Source: Bradyrhizobium sp. (GTDB taxonomy: Bacteria > Pseudomonadota > Alphaproteobacteria > Rhizobiales > Xanthobacteraceae). From it: DNA of 21,527 nt. Below, piece by piece: positions 1 through 7,481 of the stretch. The stretch covers positions 1 to 21,527 of the forward strand of contig JAQGKC010000050.1 of the NCBI GenBank assembly GCA_028290305.1, written 5' to 3'. The notes below the pieces were generated by a model. That model ran no database searches, was not told where the DNA came from, and saw only the letters and a program-made list of their open reading frames with translations. The number at the start of each line of letters is the position of its first letter. The first letter of the stretch is position 1. A program made the translations under genes and the position numbers.

Positions 1-49
1 GCCCCAAAGACGAACGCCTCAGTCAAAGCGCCGTTCCGATCAATGGATG

Positions 50-82
50 TTTTGTCGAATGGACAAAAGTTCCCTAGGGAAC
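50..82. repeat. Hairpin followed directly by a 14-bp perfect palindrome
   Basis: Bases 50-56 (TTTTGTC) pair perfectly with 62-68 (GACAAAA) across a 5-base loop. The next base starts the perfect 14-base palindrome GTTCCCTAGGGAAC at 69-82. The two dyads abut without a gap. The palindrome is the right size for a dimeric regulator's operator, and the A/T-flanked hairpin could be the remains of an upstream terminator. Neither role can be shown from sequence alone. Confidence 0.45.
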
Positions 83-285
83 CGAGTTTGCCCGCCGCCA
101 CGAAGTCTCTAGGAGGTGGTGAGGCAGACAAGGTCACCGCATTCGAGCGAAGCATCTCGGCGTTTCCGTCGGCTCCGCCGGCGTCGCAAGGGCAGCGCCG
201 GCCGCTCTCTTTTGCACGGACCGCCTAACCTCCATCAGATGAATAGGACGGCCTGCTCGCGATGTGGGCAATACGACAACAGTAA

Positions 286-306
286 CATCATCATCATCTT
301 CTTCTT
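286..306. repeat. Triplet microsatellite (CAT)4(CTT)3
   Basis: Four CAT units (286-297) are followed by three CTT units (298-306). The run is non-coding as far as I can tell and lies about 120 bases upstream of the candidate promoter. It is too short to argue for phase variation. Confidence 0.5.
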
Positions 307-426
307 GCTCAACCGGAAGCAACGCAATCGTCGCCAGTCAGCCCATTGGCCAATTAGCATAGGTTAGATGTTTCGAAGTTTTTTCACTGTCCGCAGCCAA
401 TGATGATCGTTGCGACGATCTACTCA

Positions 427-451
427 GGAACGAACACCATCATCACACGTT
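427..451 (+). promoter_or_regulatory. Candidate sigma-EcfG (general stress response) promoter
   Basis: GGAAC at 427-431 is followed by a 16-base spacer and CGTT at 448-451. This matches the known alphaproteobacterial EcfG consensus (GGAAC, 16-17 bases, CGTT) exactly in both boxes and in spacing. Transcription would start near 457-460, leaving a leader of about 35 bases before the inositol-phosphate synthase start at 493. That geometry is suitable for a real promoter. It implies control by the PhyR-NepR-EcfG partner-switching cascade, which is inference. Confidence 0.6.
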
Positions 452-492
452 CGCGACAACGAACTTACCTTTTGTAGATCGGCAGGTTTGAC

Positions 493-1587
493 ATGCACGC
501 GCCCCATCTTCCGCCCCGCAAGATACGCATTGGAATTGTAGGGGTCGGAAATTGTGCCAGTTCTCTCGTTCAGGGGCTGACCTACTACAAGGAAGCAAAA
601 TCGAACGAGCCGGTCCCCGGACTGATGAATGCCAGCATCGCCGGATATCATGTCGGGGACATCGAAGTCTCGGCGGCGTTCGACGTCAATGCCGGCAAGG
701 TTGGCAAGGATGTCGCCGAAGCGCTCTGGGAAAGTCCGAACAATACGCATCGTTTCGCCGATGTCGCGCCGACGGGAGTGAAGGTGCAACGCGGACGAAC
801 GCTGGACGGCATCGGCCAATATCTTCGCGAGGACATCGAAATTTCCGACGAGGAGGAGGCCGATGTAACGTCTGTGTTGAGCCAATCGGGCACCGACATC
901 CTGGTGTCCTATCTGCCGGTCGGCTCGCAGAAGGCCACCGAGTGGTATGCCGAACGGGCGCTCGAGGCCGGCTGCGGCTTCGTCAACTGCATTCCCGTTT
1001 TCATCGCCTCGGATCCCAAATGGCGCTCAAGGTTTGAGGACGCCGGACTTCCGCTTTTGGGTGACGACATCAAGAGCCAGGTCGGCGCTACCATCGTCCA
1101 TCGTGTTCTGGCAAATCTGTTTCGTGATCGCGGCGTTCGGCTCGATCACACATATCAGCTGAATGTCGGTGGAAATGCCGACTTCAAGAACATGCTGGAA
1201 CGTGAGCGGCTGAAGTCAAAGAAGATCTCCAAGACCCAAGCCGTGACCAGTCAATTTGACGTGCCGCTCGAGCCGGACAACATTCACGTGGGTCCGAGCG
1301 ACCATGTGCCATGGCTGACAGACCGCAAGCTGGCCTATATCCGCCTCGAAGGCACCGCCTTTGGCGGCGTTCCGCTCAGTGCCGAATTGAAGCTCGACGT
1401 CTGGGACTCGCCAAACTCGGCGGGAGTGGTGATCGATGCCGTGCGCTGTGCCAAATTGGCGATGGATCGCGGCTTGGGCGGCGCCCTGATCGGGCCCTCG
1501 AGCTACTTCATGAAATCTCCACCCCAGCAATTCACCGATGATGAAGCGCGCGATCGCACGCGTCGCTTTATCGGTGGCGAGGATTGA
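493..1587 (+). CDS. ino1: myo-Inositol-3-phosphate synthase (compact bacterial/archaeal type)
   Basis: This 364-residue protein should convert glucose-6-phosphate to 1L-myo-inositol 3-phosphate using tightly bound NAD+, in the cytosol. The N-terminal Rossmann segment reads [16 protein letters not shown] at about residues 14-29. The later family signatures [11 protein letters not shown] and [11 protein letters not shown], and the lysine-rich KSKKISKT between them (where the catalytic lysines sit in this family), are all present. The length matches the compact mycobacterial/archaeal enzymes, not the roughly 530-residue eukaryotic form. The ATG at 493 has only a weak CAGG ribosome site (483-486). 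It is the first gene of the locus, directly behind the candidate stress promoter. Inositol is therefore probably made on demand as the acceptor or a building block of the product, which is inference. Confidence 0.93.
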   Translation: MHAPHLPPRKIRIGIVGVGNCASSLVQGLTYYKEAKSNEPVPGLMNASIAGYHVGDIEVSAAFDVNAGKVGKDVAEALWESPNNTHRFADVAPTGVKVQRGRTLDGIGQYLREDIEISDEEEADVTSVLSQSGTDILVSYLPVGSQKATEWYAERALEAGCGFVNCIPVFIASDPKWRSRFEDAGLPLLGDDIKSQVGATIVHRVLANLFRDRGVRLDHTYQLNVGGNADFKNMLERERLKSKKISKTQAVTSQFDVPLEPDNIHVGPSDHVPWLTDRKLAYIRLEGTAFGGVPLSAELKLDVWDSPNSAGVVIDAVRCAKLAMDRGLGGALIGPSSYFMKSPPQQFTDDEARDRTRRFIGGED

Positions 1588-1595
1588 GCACCGCG

Positions 1596-2189
1596 ATGAC
1601 CACGCACATTCATCTCGTCCGTCACGGTCATCACGCCCTGCTGGATCGCATCCTGTGCGGCCGGATGCCTGGGGTGCAACTGGATGAGCTCGGTTGTGAT
1701 CAAATGGCGATCTCGGCTGAGATCATCAGGCGCACCGCCCCCTTGGCGGTGCAGTCGAGCCCGCAACGACGGGCGTTGCAGTCAGCCGCGATTATCGCCA
1801 ACCGATGTGGCTGCGTCGTGGAGATTGCACCCGGATTCGACGAGATCGACATGGGGCAGTGGACGGGTGTTGCGTTTGCGGATCTTGCATCGGACAAAAA
1901 ATGGCGAAAGTGGAATGAGAAGCGCGGTAGCGCGCGGCCGCCAGGGGGAGAAAGCATGACCGCATTGCAACGCAGGGTGATCAGACATCTTGAACAGCTC
2001 AAGGGCCAGAGTGGAACAATCGTCATTGTCAGCCATGCCGAGCCGATCAGGGCGGCCTTGATGTATTATCTTAGGATACCGCTCAGCCGCTTCCATTCGG
2101 TTGCAATCGATCCCGCCAGCATCAGTACAATCCGCCTCGACGGTCTGCGTGGCCTGGTGTCGTGCGTGAACGGAGAGGTGACGGCGTGA
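1596..2189 (+). CDS. Histidine phosphatase superfamily (phosphoglycerate-mutase-like) protein
   Basis: This 197-residue protein is a branch-1 histidine phosphatase. LVRHG at residues 7-11 carries the phospho-accepting His10, and VSHAEP later carries the second active-site His. A conserved acidic element, DEIDMGQWTG, lies between them. The fold resembles CobC/alpha-ribazole phosphatase and sugar-phosphate phosphatases. Two starts are possible. ATG 1596 lies eight bases after the ino1 stop and has GAGG upstream. TTG 1584 overlaps that stop as TTGA and adds four residues. I chose the ATG. Because it sits directly after inositol-phosphate synthase, it may dephosphorylate inositol 3-phosphate or another phosphorylated intermediate. 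Substrates in this family cannot be read from sequence. Confidence 0.88.
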   Translation: MTTHIHLVRHGHHALLDRILCGRMPGVQLDELGCDQMAISAEIIRRTAPLAVQSSPQRRALQSAAIIANRCGCVVEIAPGFDEIDMGQWTGVAFADLASDKKWRKWNEKRGSARPPGGESMTALQRRVIRHLEQLKGQSGTIVIVSHAEPIRAALMYYLRIPLSRFHSVAIDPASISTIRLDGLRGLVSCVNGEVTA

Positions 2190-2479
2190 AGATCGTGATG
2201 TTCGGGCTCGATGCCAGCGAGCAGGTGTCCTACATCGGTCCATCCGGATGTCGTGATTTCGATCTGGTGCTGAGCCATAGCGGTGGCCGAGCGTTCGATG
2301 AATTCAGAAAACGTTTTGGCGCAGGAAACGTCGCTGCGCTCGACGGCCATGTCGATCCGGACCTGCATCGATCGGTCCGGCCGCTGCCGCATGATTGTCG
2401 TTCCGATCGTTCTTGCATCGAGACATATTCGAAAGGCCGCCAGAATATGCTCAAGGCGTTGCTGGCCGAGGAGGCGTGA
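2186..2479 (+). pseudogene. Shrunken CgeB-like glycosyltransferase (internal and C-terminal deletion)
   Basis: This 97-residue frame starts at GTG 2186, overlaps the phosphatase stop as GTGA, and has GGAGAGG at 2172-2178. Residues 1-8 (MKIVMFGL) match the extreme N-terminus of CgeB-type transferases. The protein then jumps straight to a middle segment. Residues 12-36 (QVSYIG, then FDLVLSHSGG) and 74-97 (ending ETYSKGRQNMLKALL) align in frame with residues 126-150 and about 183-207 of the intact CgeB-like transferase at 13179-14297 ([31 protein letters not shown]). About 115 internal residues are missing, as is the whole C-terminal sugar-nucleotide-binding half (about 165 residues). It cannot be a working transferase. 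It has nevertheless kept an open frame and neat junctions with both neighbours, so it may be a decaying gene, a coupling cistron or a small repurposed protein. Confidence 0.75.
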
Positions 2480-2480
2480 G

Positions 2481-3281
2481 ATGTGGGGCGTTATCCCGGC
2501 CGCAGGGCGCGGTAGCCGAATTCAGCCGCTGGCGTTTTCCAAGGAACTGCTGCCGGTCGGAAGCAGAACGGAAGATGGGGTGGAGCGCCCCTGCGCCGTG
2601 TCAGAATATCTGGTGGAACGGATGATCCGCGGCGGCGCCGACAAGATCTGCTTTGTGATTTCGCCGGGCAAATCCGACATTCTCGAATATTTCGGCGATC
2701 GCTATGGCGGCGCCCAGGTCGCCTATGTCGTGCAGCCGAATGCCGAGGGACTCTGTGATGCGATCTTTCGGGCAGCTTGCGTGGTCGGCGACACTGAATC
2801 GATATTGGTCGGATTGCCGGATACGATCTGGTTTCCCCCGGACGCGCTGAGCACGTTGCCCGAGGTCCCGCTGTCATTTCTGCTTTTCCCGGTCGAACAT
2901 CCCGAATTCTTCGACGCGGTGGTGCTGGAAGGCGACGAGGTTAGGGAAATCCAGGTGAAGCACAGCTCTCCGGCGTCGCACTGGGTATGGGGGGCGTTCA
3001 GGATGTCGGCGAGCGGATTTCGCGAGCTGAAGGCGCTGTGGGAAACCCCGGAACGGCGCGATGAGTATTTCGGAACCCTGGTCAATGCCTACCTCGAAAA
3101 TGGCAGGGCTGCCATCGGCGTCAAGGCAGGGGAGTCGTATGTCGATGTAGGCACGCTCCACGGCTATCGCACCGCGATGACGCTGCTCCTCAGCCAGCGA
3201 GATCGAAGGCCATCGCCGGTGCCATCGCCATGGACCCAGACCCATACAAGGCCCGGGCAAATGGAGCAGGTCAATGAATAG
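2481..3281 (+). CDS. Sugar-phosphate nucleotidyltransferase (RmlA/GalU-like)
   Basis: This 266-residue protein should join a sugar 1-phosphate to an NTP, giving an NDP-sugar and pyrophosphate. IPAAGRGSRIQPLAFSKELLPV at residues 5-26 is the classic nucleotide-binding signature, with its Arg and Lys. Further along are LVGLPDTIW (the metal-binding Asp region) and a late SYVDVGTLHGY motif. The start at ATG 2481 lies one base after the preceding stop and has GAGGAGG at 2468-2474. The TAG stop overlaps the next gene by eight bases. The last 30 or so residues are Pro/Arg-rich and probably disordered. The base and sugar used cannot be read. An adjacent phosphopentomutase makes a pentose 1-phosphate one conceivable substrate. 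Confidence 0.88.
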   Translation: MWGVIPAAGRGSRIQPLAFSKELLPVGSRTEDGVERPCAVSEYLVERMIRGGADKICFVISPGKSDILEYFGDRYGGAQVAYVVQPNAEGLCDAIFRAACVVGDTESILVGLPDTIWFPPDALSTLPEVPLSFLLFPVEHPEFFDAVVLEGDEVREIQVKHSSPASHWVWGAFRMSASGFRELKALWETPERRDEYFGTLVNAYLENGRAAIGVKAGESYVDVGTLHGYRTAMTLLLSQRDRRPSPVPSPWTQTHTRPGQMEQVNE

Positions 3282-4041
3282 CATTTCGCTCTCGACCGAG
3301 GAGATTCGACGCAAAGTCGATGCGCTCGGTCCTTGGTTCCACAATCTCAATCTTCACGGTGTGCCGACCGCCCCATCGCATTTTCTCGGCGACTATCCGG
3401 CGGTGAAATGGCGCAATTTTTCCGAGATCATACCCAAATCCCTCGAGGGAAAGACTGTTCTGGATATCGGATGCAACGCCGGTTTTTACGCGATGGAAAT
3501 GAAACGTCGCGGTGCTGATCGCGTGCTTGGACTCGATAGTCGCGACGAATATCTGGCGCAAGCGCGGTTTGCCGCCGAGGTCAATGAACTCGATGTCGAG
3601 TTTCGCAATCTGTCGGTCTACGACGTCGGAAAGCTCGGAGAAACATTCGACCTCGTGATCTTCATGGGCGTTCTCTATCATCTGCGCCATCCGCTGCTGG
3701 CGCTCGATCTGATTCACGAACACGTCGCTGGCGACATGATGCTGTTTCAATCGATGTTGCGCGGCAGCGATTCCGCCGCGCAGTTCGATCAGGATTATGA
3801 TTTCTGGACCACCGAACAGTTCGACAGCGAAAAATACCCAAAATTGCACTTCATTGAATATCGCTATGCCGACGATCCGACGAATTGGTGGATCCCGAAC
3901 CGCGGCTGCGCGGAGGCCATGCTGCGCAGCTCCGGCTTTGTTATCGCCGCTCATCCCGAGCCGGAGGTCTATCTCTGTCGGCGCGGCAAGCGACCTCAGC
4001 CGGAAGGGGCCGTCTATCCGGTGCGGAGAACCGACGGATGA
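3274..4041 (+). CDS. SAM-dependent methyltransferase, CmoB-like
   Basis: This 255-residue class I methyltransferase has motif I as VLDIGCNAGFYAMEM (about residues 63-77) and the acidic ribose-binding turn GLDSRDEY. The late segment IFMGVLYHLRHPLLAL resembles CmoB, the carboxy-SAM tRNA-uridine enzyme. CmoB itself is longer, at about 320 residues. The N-terminal WFHNLNLHGV and the late NWWIPNRGCAEAML motif are typical of the CmoB-related proteins I recall from glycan loci, where they are often annotated as tRNA methyltransferases. The context favours O-methylation of a sugar or of the finished glycoside, not of tRNA; this is inference. It is translationally coupled on both sides, by an 8-base overlap upstream and an ATGA downstream. 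Confidence 0.85.
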   Translation: MNSISLSTEEIRRKVDALGPWFHNLNLHGVPTAPSHFLGDYPAVKWRNFSEIIPKSLEGKTVLDIGCNAGFYAMEMKRRGADRVLGLDSRDEYLAQARFAAEVNELDVEFRNLSVYDVGKLGETFDLVIFMGVLYHLRHPLLALDLIHEHVAGDMMLFQSMLRGSDSAAQFDQDYDFWTTEQFDSEKYPKLHFIEYRYADDPTNWWIPNRGCAEAMLRSSGFVIAAHPEPEVYLCRRGKRPQPEGAVYPVRRTDG

Positions 4042-4988
4042 TTGAAGCTGCCAAGATATGGAACGAGCCCAACAACAAATCGCATTGGGATATCGAACTC
4101 GATCCCGGTTGGATCAGGTTTGCTGAAATGGCGATTCTTGCGGGCAAGGCCATTCACGCGGTTCATCCGAACCTGACCCGCGTGCTCGGCGGCATTTCCC
4201 CGATCGATCCGGGTTTCATAAACTGCATGAAAGTGAGCGGCGTGCTCGAGCACGTCGACGCCGTTGCGGTGCATGGCTTTCCGCTCGACTGGAATCTCTG
4301 GCAGATCCAGGAGTGGCCGGGCAAGATCGCCGAGATTGAAGCGATGGTTGATGTTCCGGTGTGGATCACCGAAGTCGGTGTGTCATCTTTTGGAGCGGAA
4401 GAAGTTCAGGCTTGGGGACTGAAGCGGACCGCAGAGCTCCTCAGAGGTCGAGTCCCCCGGATCCACTGGTACAGTCTTTACGATCTGCCGACGGCATGGG
4501 AGGCGACCACCCGCCATAAGGAGGCGGAGGGTTCATCCTACTATAGGCACTTCCATATGGGTCTGCTGCGCGAAGACGGTACGCCGAAACTCGGCCTCAA
4601 TGCGTTTGCGGAGGAGGCAAACACATTGGGATTGTGTCAATGGTTCCACTTCGAAGATCACAGGCTCGGCGAAGCTGTGCAACGGATGCGACGCCTTGGT
4701 GTGCGCCACCTCCGAACGGGTCTCTCCTGGGCGGACAGCTTTCGTCCCAACGCCCTCGACTGGTTTGACCGGCAGATGGAGGCGCTCGCCGAGTTCGATG
4801 TCACCGTTACCTTCTGCTTTACTGCCGAGCATCGCGGCATCGCGCCCCATCACACCAGCCCGCCGCTGGTGCCGCAGGAGTTTGCCGATTTCTGCGCCCG
4901 CATGATCGATCGCTATTGTCCGAACCGTGCTGGTTCGACCGCGGCTCCTCCACCCGAGCAAGTCCGATGCGCGCCCTTATCCTTGTAA
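4038..4988 (+). CDS. Clan GH-A glycosidase-like protein (beta-xylosidase-like), apparently circularly permuted
   Basis: This 316-residue protein carries the two clan GH-A catalytic motifs: IWNEPNN with acid/base Glu10, and WITEVGVS with nucleophile Glu112. The spacing is similar to that in GH39 xylosidases. In those enzymes the NEP glutamate follows about 150 residues holding strands beta1-beta3. Here it is almost N-terminal. After strand beta8 (RIHWYSLYD, 141-149) come segments that look like the missing start of the barrel: [10 protein letters not shown] (198-207), [10 protein letters not shown] (222-231), VTVTFCFT (255-262) and the helix [13 protein letters not shown] (281-293). In a normal enzyme that helix would run straight into IWNEP. 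No signal peptide is present, so it acts in the cytosol, perhaps as a transglycosidase or a trimming enzyme. The start at ATG 4038 overlaps the previous stop as ATGA. The end overlaps the next gene by 22 bases. Confidence 0.82.
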   Translation: MIEAAKIWNEPNNKSHWDIELDPGWIRFAEMAILAGKAIHAVHPNLTRVLGGISPIDPGFINCMKVSGVLEHVDAVAVHGFPLDWNLWQIQEWPGKIAEIEAMVDVPVWITEVGVSSFGAEEVQAWGLKRTAELLRGRVPRIHWYSLYDLPTAWEATTRHKEAEGSSYYRHFHMGLLREDGTPKLGLNAFAEEANTLGLCQWFHFEDHRLGEAVQRMRRLGVRHLRTGLSWADSFRPNALDWFDRQMEALAEFDVTVTFCFTAEHRGIAPHHTSPPLVPQEFADFCARMIDRYCPNRAGSTAAPPPEQVRCAPLSL

Positions 4989-6169
4989 TGGACTCGGTCG
5001 GTATCGGCTCGGCTCCAGACGCATCGATCTATGGCGATGCCGGTGCTGATACTGTCGGTCACATTGCCGAAGCCTGCGCGCGCGGCGACTGCGACAACGG
5101 CGCGCGACAGGGGTCTTTGCAGGTCGCCAACCTTGCGAAACTCGGCTTGGGCGACGCCTGCCGCTTGTCGACCGGCAGGGTGCCACCCGGGCTCGATATT
5201 TGCGAGACGCAAGGCCGTCATGGGTGCGCTGCTGAGCTTTCCAAGGGAAAGGATACGCCGTCCGGCCATTGGGAACTCGCTGGCGTGCCGGTTCGCTTCG
5301 ACTGGGGTTACTTTCCGCGCACTGTTCCTTGTTTTCCCGAGGAGTTGGTGAAGCGGCTGTGCGACCGGGCAAAACTGCCGGGAATCCTGGGTAATTCCCA
5401 TGCGTCGGGGACGGAGATCATCTCGGAGCTGGGTGACGCACACGTCAGATCGGGCAAACCGATCTGCTACACCTCGGCCGATAGCGTCTTTCAAATCGCG
5501 GCCCACGAAGATGTATTCGGTTTGGATCGGCTCTATTCGGTTTGCCAAATCGCACGTGACCTTCTGGAACCATACAATATCGGCCGGGTGATCGCTCGTC
5601 CGTTTCGCGGATCGTCGTCCGGATACGTCAGGACCCAAAATCGGCGCGACTATTCGGTGCCGCCTCCGGACCAGACAATCCTGGATCTCGCAACGGCTGC
5701 GGGTCGTGATGTCGTTACCGTCGGCAAGATCGGCGACATCTTCGCTCACCGCGGAACTGGTCGCGTCCTCAAAGGCAACGGCAACGATGCGCTGTTTGAT
5801 CGTACGTTGGAAGGCTTCGACAGCCTGGAGGACGGCGGCCTATTGTTCGCCAATTTCATCGACTTCGATACGATTTATGGCCATCGCCGCGACGTGACCG
5901 GCTATGCGACCGCGCTAGAGGCATTTGACCGCCGACTCGGCGAATTGTTGCCGAGGCTGAAGGCGGAGGACTTGCTCATCATCACCGCGGATCACGGCTG
6001 CGACCCGACCTGGACGGGCACCGATCACACGCGGGAGCAAGTGCCTGTGCTCGTCGCCGGCGGGAATCGGTCCTGCGACGTCGGCCCGCGTACCAGCTTT
6101 TCCGATGTGGGTGCGTCAGTCGCCGCTCATCTCGGTATGGGGCCCACGTCGCACGGCCGCGCGTTCTAG
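4967..6169 (+). CDS. deoB: Phosphopentomutase
   Basis: This 400-residue protein matches full-length DeoB (about 407 residues in E. coli). It interconverts ribose or deoxyribose 1- and 5-phosphates using two Mn2+ ions. Signatures are [13 protein letters not shown] at the start, [10 protein letters not shown] with the phospho-accepting Thr97, the metal-binding [18 protein letters not shown] near the end, and the late aspartate-containing [13 protein letters not shown] chose ATG 4967 because [10 protein letters not shown] is the conserved N-terminus. An upstream ATG at 4916 would add 17 unlikely residues. The start lies 22 bases inside the preceding gene and has only a weak ribosome site. DeoB normally sits with nucleoside-salvage genes, so its place here suggests that a pentose 1-phosphate feeds the pathway. 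It is the last gene of block 1. Confidence 0.93.
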   Translation: MRALILVMDSVGIGSAPDASIYGDAGADTVGHIAEACARGDCDNGARQGSLQVANLAKLGLGDACRLSTGRVPPGLDICETQGRHGCAAELSKGKDTPSGHWELAGVPVRFDWGYFPRTVPCFPEELVKRLCDRAKLPGILGNSHASGTEIISELGDAHVRSGKPICYTSADSVFQIAAHEDVFGLDRLYSVCQIARDLLEPYNIGRVIARPFRGSSSGYVRTQNRRDYSVPPPDQTILDLATAAGRDVVTVGKIGDIFAHRGTGRVLKGNGNDALFDRTLEGFDSLEDGGLLFANFIDFDTIYGHRRDVTGYATALEAFDRRLGELLPRLKAEDLLIITADHGCDPTWTGTDHTREQVPVLVAGGNRSCDVGPRTSFSDVGASVAAHLGMGPTSHGRAF

Positions 6170-6368
6170 GCCGGAGTCACATATGCTATTAATTCATGTT
6201 AGACGAAATTGTTGTTTGTACCTTCGCTGAGGAACGAACATACCTCGCTCGGCTTCTCCAAAGATGAGACGGCCCGCGAAACTCCAACATTCGACGTGCC
6301 TTCTCATTCTGGCGATCCCATTGCGCCAGATCCAGCTTCAACAGGCTTGGCAGAGTGAAGGCAATTGA
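6170..6368. promoter_or_regulatory. Intergenic gap between the two gene blocks, possible internal promoter
   Basis: These 199 bases are the largest gap within the locus. The sequence AGGAACGAACA at 6230-6240 is identical over 11 bases to the -35 region of the candidate EcfG promoter upstream of ino1. At the expected 16-base distance the -10 reads GCTT (6252-6255) instead of CGTT, so the site is imperfect. The only open frame (from 6196, 23 codons) is too short to call. No terminator hairpin with a T run follows deoB, so read-through from block 1 is likely. Confidence 0.3.
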
Positions 6369-7481
6369 ATGGCGCGAGTTCTTATCACAGGTGGGGCAGG
6401 GTTCATCGGTTCGCATGTCGCAGACGTTCTTTTGGCGGCAGGGTATGAGGTCAGGCTGCTCGACAATCTCAGCACACAGGTGCACGGGACCTCGCGGCGT
6501 CCACCCGCTTACCTCGATCCGGAAGCTGAACTCATTATCGGCGATGTCACTGATCCGGTGGCCGTCGACCGCGCATTGCGTGGCGCCGATATGGTTCTGC
6601 ACCTCGCGTCTGCTGTCGGCGTTGGCCAAAGCATGTATGACGTGGTCTCGTATGTGCACACCAACGAGGTCGGTACGGCGATCTTGCTTGAGGCCCTCGC
6701 CAAGCGTCCGGTCGCGAGACTGGTCGTAGCGTCCTCGATGAGCATCTACGGCGAAGGCCTTTGCCAGGATGCGGCGGCCTTGCCGGTCAATCCCCCCGAA
6801 CGAAGCACGCAACAATTGCGCGGCGGCCGATGGGAGCTTGAAGACGAGAACGGTCGGCATCTGACTCCGTTGCCGACGCCCGAAAGCAAGCAGCCATCGC
6901 TCAGTTCGGTTTATGCGCTGAACAAATATGCTCAGGAGCGGCTCTGCCTCATGATCGGCAAGGCCTACGGCATTCCAACGGCCGCGCTTCGCTTTTTCAA
7001 CGTCTATGGCCCGCGGCAGGCGTTATCCAATCCGTATACCGGGGTGCTGGCGATTTTTGCTGCGCGCCTGCTGAACGGCCGTTCGCCCATGGTGTTCGAG
7101 GACGGCTTGCAGCGGCGCGATTTCGTGCATGTTCATGACGTCGCCAAGGCGTGCCGTCTGGCATTGGAATCTCAACATGACGGTGAGGTGTTCAACATAG
7201 GTTCGGGCCAGAGCCGATCGATCCTGTCGGTTGCGGACGATCTCGCCCAGGTCATGAACCGGCGTGATCTGACGCCTTCGATCACAGGGAAGTACCGGGC
7301 CGGCGACATCAGGCACTGCTTTGCGGACATCCGGAAGAGCGCCGAAATCTTGAGGTTCACACCGACCGTTGAGTTCACGCAGGGGCTGGAGGAACTTGCC
7401 GAATATCTCGCCGGCCAAATCGCGGATGACCAGGTCGATAGAGCTATCAAAGAACTCGCAAGCCGAGGATTGGTGGCATGA
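6369..7481 (+). CDS. NAD-dependent sugar epimerase/dehydratase (extended SDR)
   Basis: This 370-residue extended short-chain dehydrogenase should act on an NDP-sugar with NAD(P). The dinucleotide-binding motif GGAGFIGSH lies at residues 8-16, a serine-bearing ASSMSIYG at 121-128, and the catalytic YALNK at 182-186. LRFFNVYGPRQ follows, as in UDP-glucose 4-epimerases and related enzymes. An insertion of roughly 25 residues (RWELEDENGRHLTPLP, about 154-169) precedes the catalytic Tyr and is longer than in typical GalE proteins. Start ATG 6369 has AAGG upstream and matches the conserved N-terminus. It heads block 2 and is joined to the next gene by ATGA. The exact reaction (4-epimerisation, dehydration or other) cannot be assigned. 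Confidence 0.85.
   Translation: MARVLITGGAGFIGSHVADVLLAAGYEVRLLDNLSTQVHGTSRRPPAYLDPEAELIIGDVTDPVAVDRALRGADMVLHLASAVGVGQSMYDVVSYVHTNEVGTAILLEALAKRPVARLVVASSMSIYGEGLCQDAAALPVNPPERSTQQLRGGRWELEDENGRHLTPLPTPESKQPSLSSVYALNKYAQERLCLMIGKAYGIPTAALRFFNVYGPRQALSNPYTGVLAIFAARLLNGRSPMVFEDGLQRRDFVHVHDVAKACRLALESQHDGEVFNIGSGQSRSILSVADDLAQVMNRRDLTPSITGKYRAGDIRHCFADIRKSAEILRFTPTVEFTQGLEELAEYLAGQIADDQVDRAIKELASRGLVA

Larger units (their letters stand above)
1..492. other. Gene-less leader upstream of the glycan locus
   Basis: I see no convincing gene in these 492 bases. Short open frames exist (for example 43-228 and 116-367), but their composition is unlike protein and they overlap each other. The stretch holds several structured elements listed separately: a hairpin next to a perfect palindrome (50-82), a CAT/CTT triplet run (286-306), a small inverted repeat GATCGT-tgcg-ACGATC at 405-420, and a candidate sigma-EcfG promoter (427-451). 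A further inverted repeat, GTTCG and CGAAC at 449-453 and 460-464, overlaps the promoter -10 and would lie at the very start of the transcript. No rho-independent terminator of an upstream gene is evident. Confidence 0.6.

Noticed and set aside
43..228. 61-codon plus-strand frame in the leader
   Set aside because: It has no ribosome site before the ATG, an unlikely composition, and overlaps other frames equally open in this GC-rich DNA.
3274..4041. Annotation as a true tRNA-modifying CmoB
   Set aside because: It is shorter than CmoB and embedded in a sugar-pathway operon, so a glycan methyltransferase role is more likely than tRNA modification.
6196..6267. 23-codon frame between the two blocks, possible leader peptide
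   Set aside because: It has no ribosome site, no regulatory codon run, and no attenuator hairpin follows.
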